From the NCBI RefSeq assembly GCF_009856445.1, contig NZ_WMFA01000012.1:1-64000 (forward strand): 64,000 bases of DNA, written 5' to 3'. Within the stretch, counting starts at the first letter, position 1. Every line of letters begins with the position of its first letter. Of this stretch, positions 34,533-43,604 are shown one piece after another. This DNA comes from Halobacillus litoralis. Its GTDB lineage: Bacteria > Bacillota > Bacilli > Bacillales > Halobacillaceae. The position numbers were made by a program, and so were the translations under genes. A model generated the notes under the pieces. It did not search any database. It saw only the letters and a program-made list of their open reading frames with translations, and was not told where the DNA came from.

Positions 34533-35551
34533 AAGATACATTAAGTAAAGTTGTCGCAGGAGAGGAAATGACCGAACAGGAAGCCTTTGATACGATGGAT
34601 CGGATTATGAACGGAGAAGCGACGACCGGCCAACTGATGAGCATGCTCAGCGTCATGCGTTACCGCGGAGAAACAGTTGAAGAAATGACCGGTTTCGTTC
34701 GGGCGATGCGTGAAAATATGACCAGGATGGATACAAATGATGAGTCAATTGTTGATACATGTGGTACTGGCGGAGATGGCGCATCTACATTTAATATTTC
34801 CACAGCTGTTTCCATAGTTCTTGCGAGCATGGGAGTGAAGGTCGCTAAGCATGGAAATCGGAAAGTTTCTTCAAAAAGCGGGAGTGCCGATGTCCTGGAA
34901 AAGCTGGGCGTGCCCATTGACACTACACCAGAACAAGGGGTACAGGCGCTTTCTCAGAAAGGAATGACGTTCATGTACGCCCCGCTTTACCATAAAGCAA
35001 TGAAACATGCAGGACCTGCACGGAAGGAGCTTGGCTTTCGTACCATTTTCAACTTACTTGGGCCAATGTCCAACCCTGCAAATGCTAAAAGACAGCTGAT
35101 CGGCATTTATGATACCAATTATGCAGAAAAAATGGCGGAGACTCTTAAGAATCTAGGCTCCACACACGTACTCTTAGCAACAGGAAGAGATGGTCTGGAT
35201 GAAATCACAATCACAGGAAAAAGCGATCTCGTTGAATTGAAGAATGGTGAGATCACTCGTTTCACGGTTTCACCTGAAGATTTCGGTCTTCCTTTAGGGA
35301 ATCTCACAGATATTCGTATTTCTAAAACAGAAGAAAGTGCACAAATGATTAAGGATGTCCTGTATGGGCGTTCAAATGAAAGTGCGTCTTCCATTGTCAC
35401 ATTAAATGCAGCGGCGGGACTCTATGTCGCAGGAAATGCAGAAGACCTTCAAGATGGTGTGCTGCAAGTCCAAAAGGCAATCAGGGAAGGCCTCACAAGC
35501 AAGTATTATGAATCGATTGTTAATGAAAAGGAGAAACGTCAATATGCTTGA
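34529..35551 (+). CDS. trpD: Anthranilate phosphoribosyltransferase
   Basis: TrpD transfers phosphoribose from PRPP to anthranilate. The signature DTCGTGGDGASTFNISTA (residues about 73-90) binds PRPP, and KHGNRKVSSKSGSADVLE follows. 340 residues, normal. No glutamine amidotransferase is fused. The ATG overlaps the trpE stop, so translation is coupled. Confidence 0.97.
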   Translation: MKDTLSKVVAGEEMTEQEAFDTMDRIMNGEATTGQLMSMLSVMRYRGETVEEMTGFVRAMRENMTRMDTNDESIVDTCGTGGDGASTFNISTAVSIVLASMGVKVAKHGNRKVSSKSGSADVLEKLGVPIDTTPEQGVQALSQKGMTFMYAPLYHKAMKHAGPARKELGFRTIFNLLGPMSNPANAKRQLIGIYDTNYAEKMAETLKNLGSTHVLLATGRDGLDEITITGKSDLVELKNGEITRFTVSPEDFGLPLGNLTDIRISKTEESAQMIKDVLYGRSNESASSIVTLNAAAGLYVAGNAEDLQDGVLQVQKAIREGLTSKYYESIVNEKEKRQYA

Positions 35552-36308
35552 AACCATCTTAGCTGTAAAACAACAAGAAATTGAAAAATTGTATTTGCCG
35601 GAAGAGCAGTCATTTGCTCATCATTCTCTCTATAAATCTCTGAAAACCACTTCATTTGCAGCAGGCCTGATTGCAGAGGTGAAAAAAGCATCTCCATCCA
35701 AGGGCATTATACGTGAGGACTTCAACCCTGTCCGAATCGCTCATGACTATGCTGAAGCAGGGGTGCAAGCCATTTCTGTTCTTACGGATCAACATTTTTT
35801 CCAAGGGCACCGTGACTACTTGACGAACATCAAGAAAGTAGTGAATGTACCTGTATTACGGAAGGACTTTATTATAGACTCCTTGCAAGTAGCGGAGAGT
35901 GCCTATATCGGTGCTGACGCTATTCTGCTGATCGGGGAAGCGCTGGAAGCGGAGAAGCTGCATGAACTTTACCTTCAAGCCTATGAGCTTGGATTAGAAG
36001 TCCTTGTCGAAGTCCACAGTGAAGAAACATTAACTAAAGTGCTGAATGAGTTCACACCAAAAATTCTAGGTATTAACAATCGAAACCTTCATACGTTTGA
36101 AACGAAACTCTCTCAAACCGAACGCATGGCGAAACTTGCACCGGAGGAGTGTTTGCTGGTTTCAGAAAGTGGGATTTCTTCCCATGATGATCTGCAGAAA
36201 GTAGCTGGTTATGGAGCTGAGGGTGTACTGGTGGGAGAATCTCTCATGCGCCAGAAGGATATCAAAGAAGCGGTCCGTCAGTTGTTGGAAGGAGTGAATG
36301 TTCGATGA
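35544..36308 (+). CDS. trpC: Indole-3-glycerol phosphate synthase
   Basis: TrpC closes the indole ring from CdRP with loss of CO2. TIM-barrel motifs are clear: AEVKKASPSKGII (catalytic Lys), VLRKDFIID, LGINNRNLHTFE and VSESGIS. The frame is open upstream into trpD (from 35406), but ATG 35544, after AAAAGGAGAAACG, begins the conserved MLETIL start, giving 254 residues. It overlaps the trpD end by eight bases. Confidence 0.96.
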   Translation: MLETILAVKQQEIEKLYLPEEQSFAHHSLYKSLKTTSFAAGLIAEVKKASPSKGIIREDFNPVRIAHDYAEAGVQAISVLTDQHFFQGHRDYLTNIKKVVNVPVLRKDFIIDSLQVAESAYIGADAILLIGEALEAEKLHELYLQAYELGLEVLVEVHSEETLTKVLNEFTPKILGINNRNLHTFETKLSQTERMAKLAPEECLLVSESGISSHDDLQKVAGYGAEGVLVGESLMRQKDIKEAVRQLLEGVNVR

Positions 36309-36961
36309 AAGAACCGATCGTCAAATTATGTGGAAATAGATCTTTGTCAGATGTAGCCAAAACATCTTCTTCCCAAGCCTCCCATCTTGGTTTCATATTT
36401 GTCCGGAGAACAAAACGATATGTCCGACCGGAATATGTCGGACGCTGGGTGAAAAAAATCCGACCAAGACAAAAAATCGTCGGGGTTTTCATCGAGCCCA
36501 CGATTGAGGAAATCGAAGAGATTCTTCATTTTGTTCCCTTAGATGTTATTCAACTGCATGGAAATGAGACGGTATCTCAGTTGTTGAGAATTAAAGAAGC
36601 GTTTGGTCTTCCGGTTTGGAAAGTGGTTCACCATCAATCGGATGGAATTAAACAAATGGAAGTGTTCCGTGGTGTTGCTGATGGATACATTGTAGACAGC
36701 AAAGTGGACGGTGTTTCAGGTGGAACTGGGGTCCGCTTCGACTGGGAGTCTGTCCCGACCTATCAGAAAGAAGCGTCTGACCAGGGTGTCCCGTGCTTGA
36801 TTGCAGGGGGGATTAAACCAGAGAACGTCACAGATTTGTTGCACTATCGCCCGGACGGAATCGACCTTTCCAGTGGTATTGAAATCGGAGACGGAAAGGA
36901 CATTGGCAAAATTCAAACAATCATGAAAGAGGTGGAGCAAAATGTTGCAAGTATTTCCTGA
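36305..36961 (+). CDS. trpF: Phosphoribosylanthranilate isomerase
   Basis: TrpF converts PRA to CdRP by an Amadori rearrangement. The protein has 218 residues with the TIM-barrel motifs KLCGNRS (catalytic Cys at residue 9), VQLHGNE-type DVIQLHGNE and a late SGIE phosphate site. In other species the first motif reads KICG; the form here is KLCG. ATG overlaps the trpC stop by four bases. It is a separate gene, not fused to trpC. Confidence 0.95.
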   Translation: MKEPIVKLCGNRSLSDVAKTSSSQASHLGFIFVRRTKRYVRPEYVGRWVKKIRPRQKIVGVFIEPTIEEIEEILHFVPLDVIQLHGNETVSQLLRIKEAFGLPVWKVVHHQSDGIKQMEVFRGVADGYIVDSKVDGVSGGTGVRFDWESVPTYQKEASDQGVPCLIAGGIKPENVTDLLHYRPDGIDLSSGIEIGDGKDIGKIQTIMKEVEQNVASIS

Positions 36962-38135
36962 TTTAAAAGGACGTTATGGTGATTTTGGTGGGAAATATGT
37001 ACCGGAAACCCTTATGGGGCCATTACAGGAACTGGAAGAATCGCTTGACCAAGCGATGGCGGATCCGGACTTTTTGAAGGAGTACCATCATGTGTTAAAA
37101 GAGTACGCAGGACGCCCTACTTCTTTGTCTTACGCAGACAAGTTGACAGGACAGCTTGGAGGAGCAAAAATCTATTTGAAACGTGAGGATTTGAACCATA
37201 CAGGTGCCCACAAGCTTAATAATGCGATTGGTCAGGCTTTGCTGGCAAAAAGAATGGGAAAAGAGAAGATTATTGCTGAAACAGGGGCAGGACAGCATGG
37301 CGTTGCCTCTGCAACGGTTGCTGCTAAATTTGGACTTGAGTGTATCGTGTTTATGGGGGAAGAGGATATCCGCAGACAGGAGCTGAACGTTTTCCGAATG
37401 AAGCTTCTTGGAGCCGAAGTCGTTTCAGTTTCGAGTGGAAATGGAACTCTAAAGGATGCGACCAATGAAGCGATCCGCTATTGGGTCGCTAACTGTGAAG
37501 ACCATTTCTATTTAATTGGTTCTGTGGTTGGCCCCCATCCATACCCGCGCATGGTTAGGGATTTTCAGAGAATCATAGGTGATGAATCTAAACGCCAGTT
37601 CTTAGAGGTTGAGAAAGAGCTTCCGGATCGTATTTTTGCCTGTGTAGGTGGTGGAAGCAATGCTATGGGGATGTTTTACCCATTCCTTGAAGACAAGAGT
37701 GAATTGGTCGGAGTAGAAGCTGCCGGGAAAGGGATAGACACACCTGAACATGCAGCGACGCTTTCAAAAGGAACTCCTGGTGTCATTCACGGATCGATGA
37801 CCTACCTTATGCAGGATGAGAATGGACAAATTACCGAGCCTTATTCCATTTCGGCAGGGCTGGACTATCCTGGGATCGGCCCAGAACATGCTCATTTATT
37901 CCAGACGAAACAAGTCCGTTACGAAGCCATCACAGATGAAGAAGCGCTTGATGCATTGAAACTTTTAACACAAACAGAGGGGATCATACCTGCGATTGAG
38001 AGTGCCCATGCCCTTGCTCAGGCATTTAAAGAAGCCCCTCAAATGAGTGAGAATGAAACGATTTTGATTAACCTTTCCGGCCGTGGGGATAAAGATATGG
38101 CAACATTAATGGAACATTTCCAGGAGGAGGTCTGA
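36942..38135 (+). CDS. trpB: Tryptophan synthase beta chain
   Basis: TrpB condenses indole with serine in a PLP-dependent reaction. 397 residues. The PLP lysine is in [16 protein letters not shown], the phosphate-binding loop is [10 protein letters not shown], and GRGDKD closes the C-terminus. It is the TrpB1 type that pairs with TrpA. The ATG overlaps the trpF end by 20 bases and follows GGTGGAGC. Confidence 0.97.
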   Translation: MLQVFPDLKGRYGDFGGKYVPETLMGPLQELEESLDQAMADPDFLKEYHHVLKEYAGRPTSLSYADKLTGQLGGAKIYLKREDLNHTGAHKLNNAIGQALLAKRMGKEKIIAETGAGQHGVASATVAAKFGLECIVFMGEEDIRRQELNVFRMKLLGAEVVSVSSGNGTLKDATNEAIRYWVANCEDHFYLIGSVVGPHPYPRMVRDFQRIIGDESKRQFLEVEKELPDRIFACVGGGSNAMGMFYPFLEDKSELVGVEAAGKGIDTPEHAATLSKGTPGVIHGSMTYLMQDENGQITEPYSISAGLDYPGIGPEHAHLFQTKQVRYEAITDEEALDALKLLTQTEGIIPAIESAHALAQAFKEAPQMSENETILINLSGRGDKDMATLMEHFQEEV

Positions 38136-38136
38136 C

Positions 38137-38937
38137 ATGCTGACTAAAACATCATTCCAAGGGAAACTAACGAAAACGGAAAATTTGTTTATCCCGTTCA
38201 TTGTAGCAGGGGATCCTGGTCCTGAATGGACAATTCAATTTGCTTTGGGTCTCCAGGAAGAAGGTGCGGACGTTTTAGAGCTGGGCGTTCCTTATTCGGA
38301 TCCACTTGCGGACGGTCCTACGATTCAACGAGCGGCGCAGCGTGCATTAAAGGCAGGGATGTCCTTACGTAAAGCAATCGAGCTTGTGCCGAAGTTAAGA
38401 GAGCATGGACTCGAAATTCCAGTTGTGATATTCACTTATTACAACCCTGTCCTTCAAATTGGACATGAGGAATTCTTTGAGCTCCTAGAAAAAAATGGGG
38501 TAGAAGGGCTTCTTATCCCCGATCTTCCATTTGAAGAAAGTGAGGAGATTCGTAACCATTCAGAAGAAAAAGGCATTGAATTTATCTCCCTTGTTGCCCC
38601 TAACTCTGATCAAAGGATCAAGCAGATTGCGGAACATGCGAAAGGTTTTCTATATTGTGTTTCTTCTCTGGGAGTAACTGGAGAGAGAAAAGAAATGTCT
38701 GCTGGAGCTCTGGCATTCATTGAAAAAGTGAGACAGCACAGCCAAGTGCCAGTTGCTGTTGGATTCGGCATATCAACGAATGATCACGTTCGCCTTGTGA
38801 GAGATCATGCAGACGGCGTCATCATTGGAAGCAAAATCATTCGATTAATTGAAGCGGAGCTTGAAAATATTGAAAAAGGTAAGATGGACGAAGCTCTTAA
38901 ACATTTCACCGATGAAATTAGAGCACTTGTTCAGTAA
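38137..38937 (+). CDS. trpA: Tryptophan synthase alpha chain
   Basis: TrpA cleaves indole-3-glycerol phosphate to indole, which is channelled to TrpB. 266 residues with the signature LELGVPYSDPLADGPTIQ (catalytic Asp) and VGFGIST phosphate-binding loop. The catalytic Glu lies in the same LELG block. It starts one base after the trpB stop, with AGGAGGTC upstream. Confidence 0.96.
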   Translation: MLTKTSFQGKLTKTENLFIPFIVAGDPGPEWTIQFALGLQEEGADVLELGVPYSDPLADGPTIQRAAQRALKAGMSLRKAIELVPKLREHGLEIPVVIFTYYNPVLQIGHEEFFELLEKNGVEGLLIPDLPFEESEEIRNHSEEKGIEFISLVAPNSDQRIKQIAEHAKGFLYCVSSLGVTGERKEMSAGALAFIEKVRQHSQVPVAVGFGISTNDHVRLVRDHADGVIIGSKIIRLIEAELENIEKGKMDEALKHFTDEIRALVQ

Positions 38938-38946
38938 GTTTTGATA

Positions 38947-38969
38947 GAGCTGAGAGGAGTGGAGCAGAG
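38947..38969 (+). promoter_or_regulatory. TRAP-type triplet cluster overlapping the trpG ribosome site
   Basis: Five GAG triplets begin at 38947, 38952, 38957, 38962 and 38967, each exactly two bases apart, ending at the trpG start codon; a TAG at 38945 may add one. In B. subtilis TRAP represses trpG translation by binding across its ribosome site. The number is lower than the nine seen there. Confidence 0.7.
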
Positions 38970-39553
38970 TGATCTATATGATTGACCACTATGACTCTTT
39001 CACCTACAATCTCGTCCAGTATCTTGGAGAGCTTGGAGAAGAGATCATAGTGAAGAGAAATGATGAAGTAGATATAGGTGAGATTATAGAGCTGAGCCCT
39101 GACTTAATCTTTCTTTCACCAGGCCCGTGTTCCCCGGATGAAACACCGGTGACCCTGGAAGTGATTAATCGATTCAAAGGAGATATTCCCATCTTCGGTG
39201 TTTGTCTTGGTCATCAGGCCATAGCTCAAGTGTTCGGTGGAAAAGTCGTACGCTCAGAGAAGCTGATGCACGGAAAAACATCACGCATTTTTCATGATGG
39301 AAAGGGAATATACGAAGGGTTAAGTAATCCGATGGAGGCGATGCGCTATCATTCGTTGATTGTAGAGCTTTCCGATTTACCGGAGTGTTTTGAAGTGACC
39401 GCTTCAACAGTAGAAGGAGAATTGATGGGCATACGTCACCTTGAATTTCCTATTGAAGGGGTCCAATTCCACCCAGAGTCTATTGGGACAGGTGATGGAA
39501 AACAATTACTGAAAAATGTGATTCAAAATCGTGTGAAAGCTTTTATCCCTTAA
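38969..39553 (+). CDS. trpG: Anthranilate/aminodeoxychorismate synthase glutamine amidotransferase
   Basis: TrpG (PabA) hydrolyses glutamine and passes ammonia to TrpE, and often also to PabB. 194 residues with class I glutamine amidotransferase triad: Cys in GVCLGHQ, His-Glu in GVQFHPES. Start GTG 38969 gives MIYMIDHYDSF, aligned with B. subtilis. In B. subtilis this gene lies in the folate operon; here it ends the trp operon, 31 bases after trpA. Triplets over its ribosome site point to TRAP control. Confidence 0.94.
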   Translation: MIYMIDHYDSFTYNLVQYLGELGEEIIVKRNDEVDIGEIIELSPDLIFLSPGPCSPDETPVTLEVINRFKGDIPIFGVCLGHQAIAQVFGGKVVRSEKLMHGKTSRIFHDGKGIYEGLSNPMEAMRYHSLIVELSDLPECFEVTASTVEGELMGIRHLEFPIEGVQFHPESIGTGDGKQLLKNVIQNRVKAFIP

Positions 39554-39577
39554 TGGGATGTTTATATAACAGCATAC

Positions 39578-39613
39578 AAGGCTGGTACCTTCCCGAGGTG
39601 CCAGCCTTTTAAT
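39578..39613 (+). terminator. trp operon terminator
   Basis: AAGGCTGGTACC and GGTGCCAGCCTT form a 12-base stem followed by TTTTAA, 24 bases after trpG. Confidence 0.82.
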
Positions 39614-39883
39614 ATTAGTAACTATACGTTTCGTTCTCTAAGCCTATTTGGAAAAATCCTTAAATGGCTAGCAAAAGCTCTAAACTCAATGGTGATTTAT
39701 CCAAACTTCCTGATTTAAATCGCTTAGCATGTGTTGGGGATAGAAGGGCATTCTTCTTTTCGTACAGTCTGTAACTGGTGATTTGTGTGGGTAATTAGAA
39801 CTAATTTTACTACAAAATTCTGTCGAGGAATTGCGTATTTAACAGAAATTTCGTAAGAATAAAGCAATTCTTTGAAAGGGTGT

Positions 39884-39898
39884 GGTTATCGCTTTCAT
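39884..39898 (-). promoter_or_regulatory. Candidate CcpA (cre) site
   Basis: On the minus strand ATGAAAGCGATAACC matches the cre consensus WTGNAANCGNWNNCW except at the last base. It lies about 200 bases before the symporter start and could give carbon catabolite repression. Confidence 0.4.
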
Positions 39899-40104
39899 AA
39901 GGGTATGTGAAAAAATGGAATCCTCTAAAAACGCGGAGAATAGCCCCTTTTCAGCTATCTACTTGCCATTTTCACAAAATTAAAATCTATGTTAGTTTTA
40001 TTATCGTTGTGTTCAAAGAGCGATTTCACATCGGCCGATGTTTTTAATTGAACAGCTCAACAAGAACCAGCCAACAAAAAACATCAGGAGATGATTCAGT
40101 AGTT

Positions 40105-41517
40105 ATGGAACTGCAACAAGATCCAACTTTGTTATGGTTTATAGCAATCTATGGAATATTAATGGTCGGCATTGGTGTATTCATGTCGAAAAAAGTAGCC
40201 GGTAGTGAAGATTTCGTTTTAGCCGGTAAAAGCTTAGGACCTTTTGTATTGATGGGAACGCTTCTGGCCACATGGACAGGCAGCGGAAGTATTTCCGGCG
40301 GAGAAACGTCGATGGCTTTCTCCTATGGTATTCTTCCTTCTTTGATGATGATGCTCCCAACGTTAATCGGTATTATCATTCTTTATGTCGTCGCACCTAA
40401 AATCCGCGAACACGGAAAATTCACCGTTGCCGGTATTTTAGAGTCGAAATATGGGCGTACATCCCGTAACATTGCGAGTGTTATTATCATCCTTGCGTAT
40501 GTCGGTATCGTTTCTTATCAGATGAAAGGTTTCGGATTCATTCTTAACTTAACAACAGGGATGACTGTGCAGACAGGTACGATGATTGGTGCTGCCATGA
40601 TTATCTTCCTTGCCATGATCGGGGGACTTCGTTCAGTATCCCAAACGGACGCCATCAGTGGATTTTTGATGGTCGGAGGTTTGATCATTACTGTCCCTAC
40701 AATCATTATGGTTGCAGGTGGATGGAGTGAAATCGTCGCTAATGTTCCTGAGTCTCACATGAGTGCTACGGGTGGTTTGACGACGATTCAAATGATCGGT
40801 TATCTGTTGCCTTCTTTGTTCTTATTACTGGGTGACCAAAACATGTATCAGCGTCTCGCATCTTCCAAAGGAGATAAATCCGCGAAGCGTGCGCAAATGG
40901 GGTGGCTGATTGCGATGATCGTCATTTCACCATCCATTTCATTGATCGCTTTTGCATCCCGTTCCATATTCCCGGATATTGATCCAGGAATGGCGTTGAT
41001 GGCTACTACAGTAGCTATGCCAATCGCTATCGGTGGTATTCTGCTGGCAGCAGCAGCTTCCTTCATCATTACTACAGGGAACTCTTACTTACTGTCTGCA
41101 GCAACGAACTTGACTTATGACCTTTATGCTAATTATGTGAATAAGGATGCGTCTGACAAAAAGCTTCTTGCTATGACAAGAATATTCATTGTTGCGCTGG
41201 GTGTATTCGCCTTCGTAATCATCAGTTATTTCCCTACAGTATTAAGTGTGCAAATGTATGCTTATACCGTTTATGGTGCAGGTTTAACCCCTGCGGTACT
41301 TGCCGTATTCTTCTGGAAGCGCGTCAATGCGATAGGTGGTGTATCTTCCATGATCGCTGGTGTGCTGGCTACATTGACATGGGAAATTATTCTAGGCCAG
41401 CCATTTGAAGTGAACAGTGTAGTTGTTGCTGTACCTGTTGCGGTTATTGTATTGATTGTAGCAACGTTATTGACAACATCTGGAACTCAAGCTGAAAAGG
41501 CTGTAAAAGCTTCATAA
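40105..41517 (+). CDS. Sodium:solute symporter family protein
   Basis: A 470-residue SSS-family carrier with about 13 membrane segments. Visible features are the N-terminal VGIGVFMSKKVAGSEDFVLAGKSL, then TWTGSGSISGGETSMAFSYG and SYQMKGFGFILN. The substrate is unclear; relatives carry proline, pantothenate, carboxylates or sugars. A TTG at 40048 is in frame but has no ribosome site, while ATG 40105 begins just before the first membrane segment, with AGGAG 14 bases away, longer than usual. A cre-like site upstream suggests a carbon source. Confidence 0.85.
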   Translation: MELQQDPTLLWFIAIYGILMVGIGVFMSKKVAGSEDFVLAGKSLGPFVLMGTLLATWTGSGSISGGETSMAFSYGILPSLMMMLPTLIGIIILYVVAPKIREHGKFTVAGILESKYGRTSRNIASVIIILAYVGIVSYQMKGFGFILNLTTGMTVQTGTMIGAAMIIFLAMIGGLRSVSQTDAISGFLMVGGLIITVPTIIMVAGGWSEIVANVPESHMSATGGLTTIQMIGYLLPSLFLLLGDQNMYQRLASSKGDKSAKRAQMGWLIAMIVISPSISLIAFASRSIFPDIDPGMALMATTVAMPIAIGGILLAAAASFIITTGNSYLLSAATNLTYDLYANYVNKDASDKKLLAMTRIFIVALGVFAFVIISYFPTVLSVQMYAYTVYGAGLTPAVLAVFFWKRVNAIGGVSSMIAGVLATLTWEIILGQPFEVNSVVVAVPVAVIVLIVATLLTTSGTQAEKAVKAS

Positions 41518-41520
41518 TAC

Positions 41521-41551
41521 AAAAAAGCCTCCCAAATAGGGAGGCTTTTTT
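41521..41551 (+). terminator. Terminator of the symporter gene
   Basis: AAAAAAGCCTCCC and GGGAGGCTTTTTT, directly after the stop. Confidence 0.92.
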
Positions 41552-41570
41552 GTATTAAGCTTTCTTCAAA

Positions 41571-41611
41571 ATCACTTTTATAAGATGAAATTCGGATCTT
41601 ATAAAAGTGAT
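41571..41611. repeat. Perfect 16-base inverted repeat
   Basis: ATCACTTTTATAAGAT (41571-41586) and its exact complement (41596-41611) flank nine bases. There is no T-run after it, and it lies between two terminators, so its role is unclear. Confidence 0.8.
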
Positions 41612-41642
41612 AAGGGTGTTAAAAAAGCCTGATAGGATAAAT

Positions 41643-41678
41643 AAAGCCACCATTTCCAGATGATGGAAATGGTGGCTG
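41643..41678 (-). terminator. Terminator of tRNA-Ala
   Basis: On the minus strand AGCCACCATTTCC and GGAAATGGTGGCT with TTTATTT after it, eight bases past the tRNA. Confidence 0.85.
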
Positions 41679-41685
41679 TTGGTAG

Positions 41686-41758
41686 TGGAGCATAGCGGGC
41701 TCGAACCGCTGACCTCTTCGCTGCCAGCGAAGCGCTCTCCCAGCTGAGCTAATGCCCC
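41686..41758 (-). tRNA. tRNA-Ala (anticodon GGC)
   Basis: The 73-base cloverleaf starts GGGGCAT and ends ATGCTCC-A. The anticodon arm is CTTCG-CTGGCAG-CGAAG, so the anticodon is GGC. The T-arm is GCGGG-TTCGAGC-CCGCT. CCA is not encoded at the 3' end, so it must be added by the nucleotidyltransferase. It is a lone tRNA gene with its own promoter and terminator. Confidence 0.95.
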
Positions 41759-41779
41759 GTATGTTTTTCGACAATTATT

Positions 41780-41808
41780 ATTGTATATAGAGAGTCAGGA
41801 AAAATCAA
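41780..41808 (-). promoter_or_regulatory. tRNA-Ala promoter
   Basis: On the minus strand TTGATT (41808-41803), 17 bases, TACAAT (41785-41780); the tRNA starts 22 bases further on. Confidence 0.75.
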
Positions 41809-41971
41809 GAGTTTTTTGAATTCATTTTCCAACAATGGATATTGGATCGAGGGTGCTTCGCTGGTCTGCTTATGACGCGAGTATGCGATGAAGCATCACA
41901 AACCTTTTCATAGATCTCTTAGAATCACACAAACGTCACAAAACGGAATTACCTAAGATTATATTTAATAG

Positions 41972-41998
41972 ACACTACCTCTTAGGGAAGTGTTTTTT
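41972..41998 (+). terminator. Terminator-like hairpin ahead of the OFA gene
   Basis: ACACT-ACC and GGGA-AGTGT with six T. It lies 110 bases before the transporter. It may end an unseen upstream transcript or act as an attenuator; no gene ends here. Confidence 0.4.
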
Positions 41999-42111
41999 AT
42001 TTTCCAGGAAATATTCCAGGCTAGTCAGAATGTGTCATAATATATGGAAAATTGTTTAGAAATTGAGATTACAGGAAAAAGACAGGTAATTAATGAAAAA
42101 GGGGTGAAAAA

Positions 42112-43371
42112 ATGTCAGAAAGAAAAGTGAAAAACAGATGGTTGATCGCTTTAGGAGCGGTGGGGATTCATATTTCTATCGGATCTGTTTACGCCTGGAG
42201 TAACTTTACAGGTCCACTGAGCGAAGAATTTGGCTGGTCAGCTAGTCAAGTACAATTGACTTTTAGTATTGCCATTTTATTCTTAGGATTATCTGCAGCC
42301 TTTTTAGGTTGGTTCGTTGAAAAATATGGACCGAGGGTCGCCGGAATTACAGCTGCTATCTTTTTCGGGATTGGTGTGGCTGGGTCAGGAATCGCCGTTA
42401 ACGCAGGTTCACTATGGATGCTGTACATATTTTACGGGGTTCTTGGAGGTATAGGTTTAGGTGTTGGTTATATCGCACCGGTTTCTACATTAGTAAAATG
42501 GTTCCCTGACCGTAGAGGTCTTGCAACGGGGATGGCGATTATGGGTTTTGGTTTTGCAGCAGCTATTGCCAGCCCGTTGATGGACTTTCTTATTAATTCA
42601 GTTGGAATCGCAGCCACCTTTTATATTCTAGGTATCAGTTATTTTGTCGTTATGATTGGTTCGTCCCTTTACATGTCACGCCCTCCTGAGGGCTGGACAC
42701 CTGAAGGTTATGATCCAGATAAGGAAACGGATACCAAAAATCAAGATTTGGCAAACTTACGTGCAAAAGAAGCATTGAAGACAAAGCGTTTTTATTACCT
42801 TTGGACGATGTTGTTTATTAATGTCACGTGTGGAATTGCTGTTATTTCTGCGGCTAAGCCATTATTGGAGGAAAGTGTCGGGGTAACGACAGCCACTGCA
42901 GCCACTCTCGTGGGTGTAATGGGCATTTTTAATGGGCTTGGAAGAATCGGTTGGGCAAGTGCTTCTGATTATATAGGTCGTGCAAACACGTATATCACCT
43001 TCTTTGTTCTGCAGATCGGTTTATTCCTTGTTCTGCCTTGGACAACCGCCACGTGGATTTTTGTCATTGCATTTTCTATTATTTACACTTGTTATGGAGG
43101 CGGATTTGCAACCATTCCCGCGTTCATTGGGGACTTATTTGGAACAAAAGAACTTGGCGCCATTCATGGTTATATTCTAACAGCATGGGCGGCCGCTGGA
43201 CTTGCCGGGCCCATCTTTGCAGCTTGGATGAAAGATACGACTGGAAGCTATGAGAACAGCCTCATTTTCTTCTCTGGTTTATTTGTCGTGGCCCTGGTGG
43301 TTTCCATTCTGACCAAGGTCGATGAACGGAAAAAGCGAAAAGCGTTAATAAACAAAGAAAAAACAGCATAA
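42112..43371 (+). CDS. OFA family MFS transporter (oxalate/formate antiporter type)
   Basis: A 419-residue major facilitator of the oxalate/formate antiporter family with 12 membrane segments. Typical features are the N-terminal GSVYAWSNFTGPLSEEFGWS, GLGVGYIAPVSTLVKWFPDRRGLATG in the first half, and a charged central loop (RPPEGWTPEGYDPDKETD). The substrate may be a small carboxylate; family members differ. AAAAGGGGTG precedes the ATG. It is monocistronic. Confidence 0.9.
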   Translation: MSERKVKNRWLIALGAVGIHISIGSVYAWSNFTGPLSEEFGWSASQVQLTFSIAILFLGLSAAFLGWFVEKYGPRVAGITAAIFFGIGVAGSGIAVNAGSLWMLYIFYGVLGGIGLGVGYIAPVSTLVKWFPDRRGLATGMAIMGFGFAAAIASPLMDFLINSVGIAATFYILGISYFVVMIGSSLYMSRPPEGWTPEGYDPDKETDTKNQDLANLRAKEALKTKRFYYLWTMLFINVTCGIAVISAAKPLLEESVGVTTATAATLVGVMGIFNGLGRIGWASASDYIGRANTYITFFVLQIGLFLVLPWTTATWIFVIAFSIIYTCYGGGFATIPAFIGDLFGTKELGAIHGYILTAWAAAGLAGPIFAAWMKDTTGSYENSLIFFSGLFVVALVVSILTKVDERKKRKALINKEKTA

Positions 43372-43376
43372 ATAAA

Positions 43377-43420
43377 AAAAGAAACTCGGAGGCTAAGGAT
43401 AGTCTTTGAGTTTCTTTTTT
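43377..43420 (+). terminator. Terminator of the OFA gene
   Basis: AAAGAAACTC and GAGTTTCTTTTTT close a hairpin with a large internal loop. Confidence 0.8.
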
Positions 43421-43604
43421 GTGTAACATTTGTTAGGGGCATGAAATGGGCGGCAGTTGATTATAAGAATAGAGGGAGAGAGCTCTGTTTTTCAAAAAAA
43501 TATCCTTAATATTAAAGAGTATCGAGGTTTGTAATTCGAGGTTAACCCCTAGGGATTAGGGGAAAGGTGGAATTAAGAGTTCATGTCAGTCAGGAGGAAT
43601 TGTG

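Larger units (their letters stand above)
39554..40104 (+). other. Intergenic region trpG to sodium:solute symporter
   Basis: About 550 bases. It contains the trp operon terminator (39578-39613) and a cre-like site (39884-39898). No small gene with a ribosome site, and no repeat, was seen. Confidence 0.5.
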
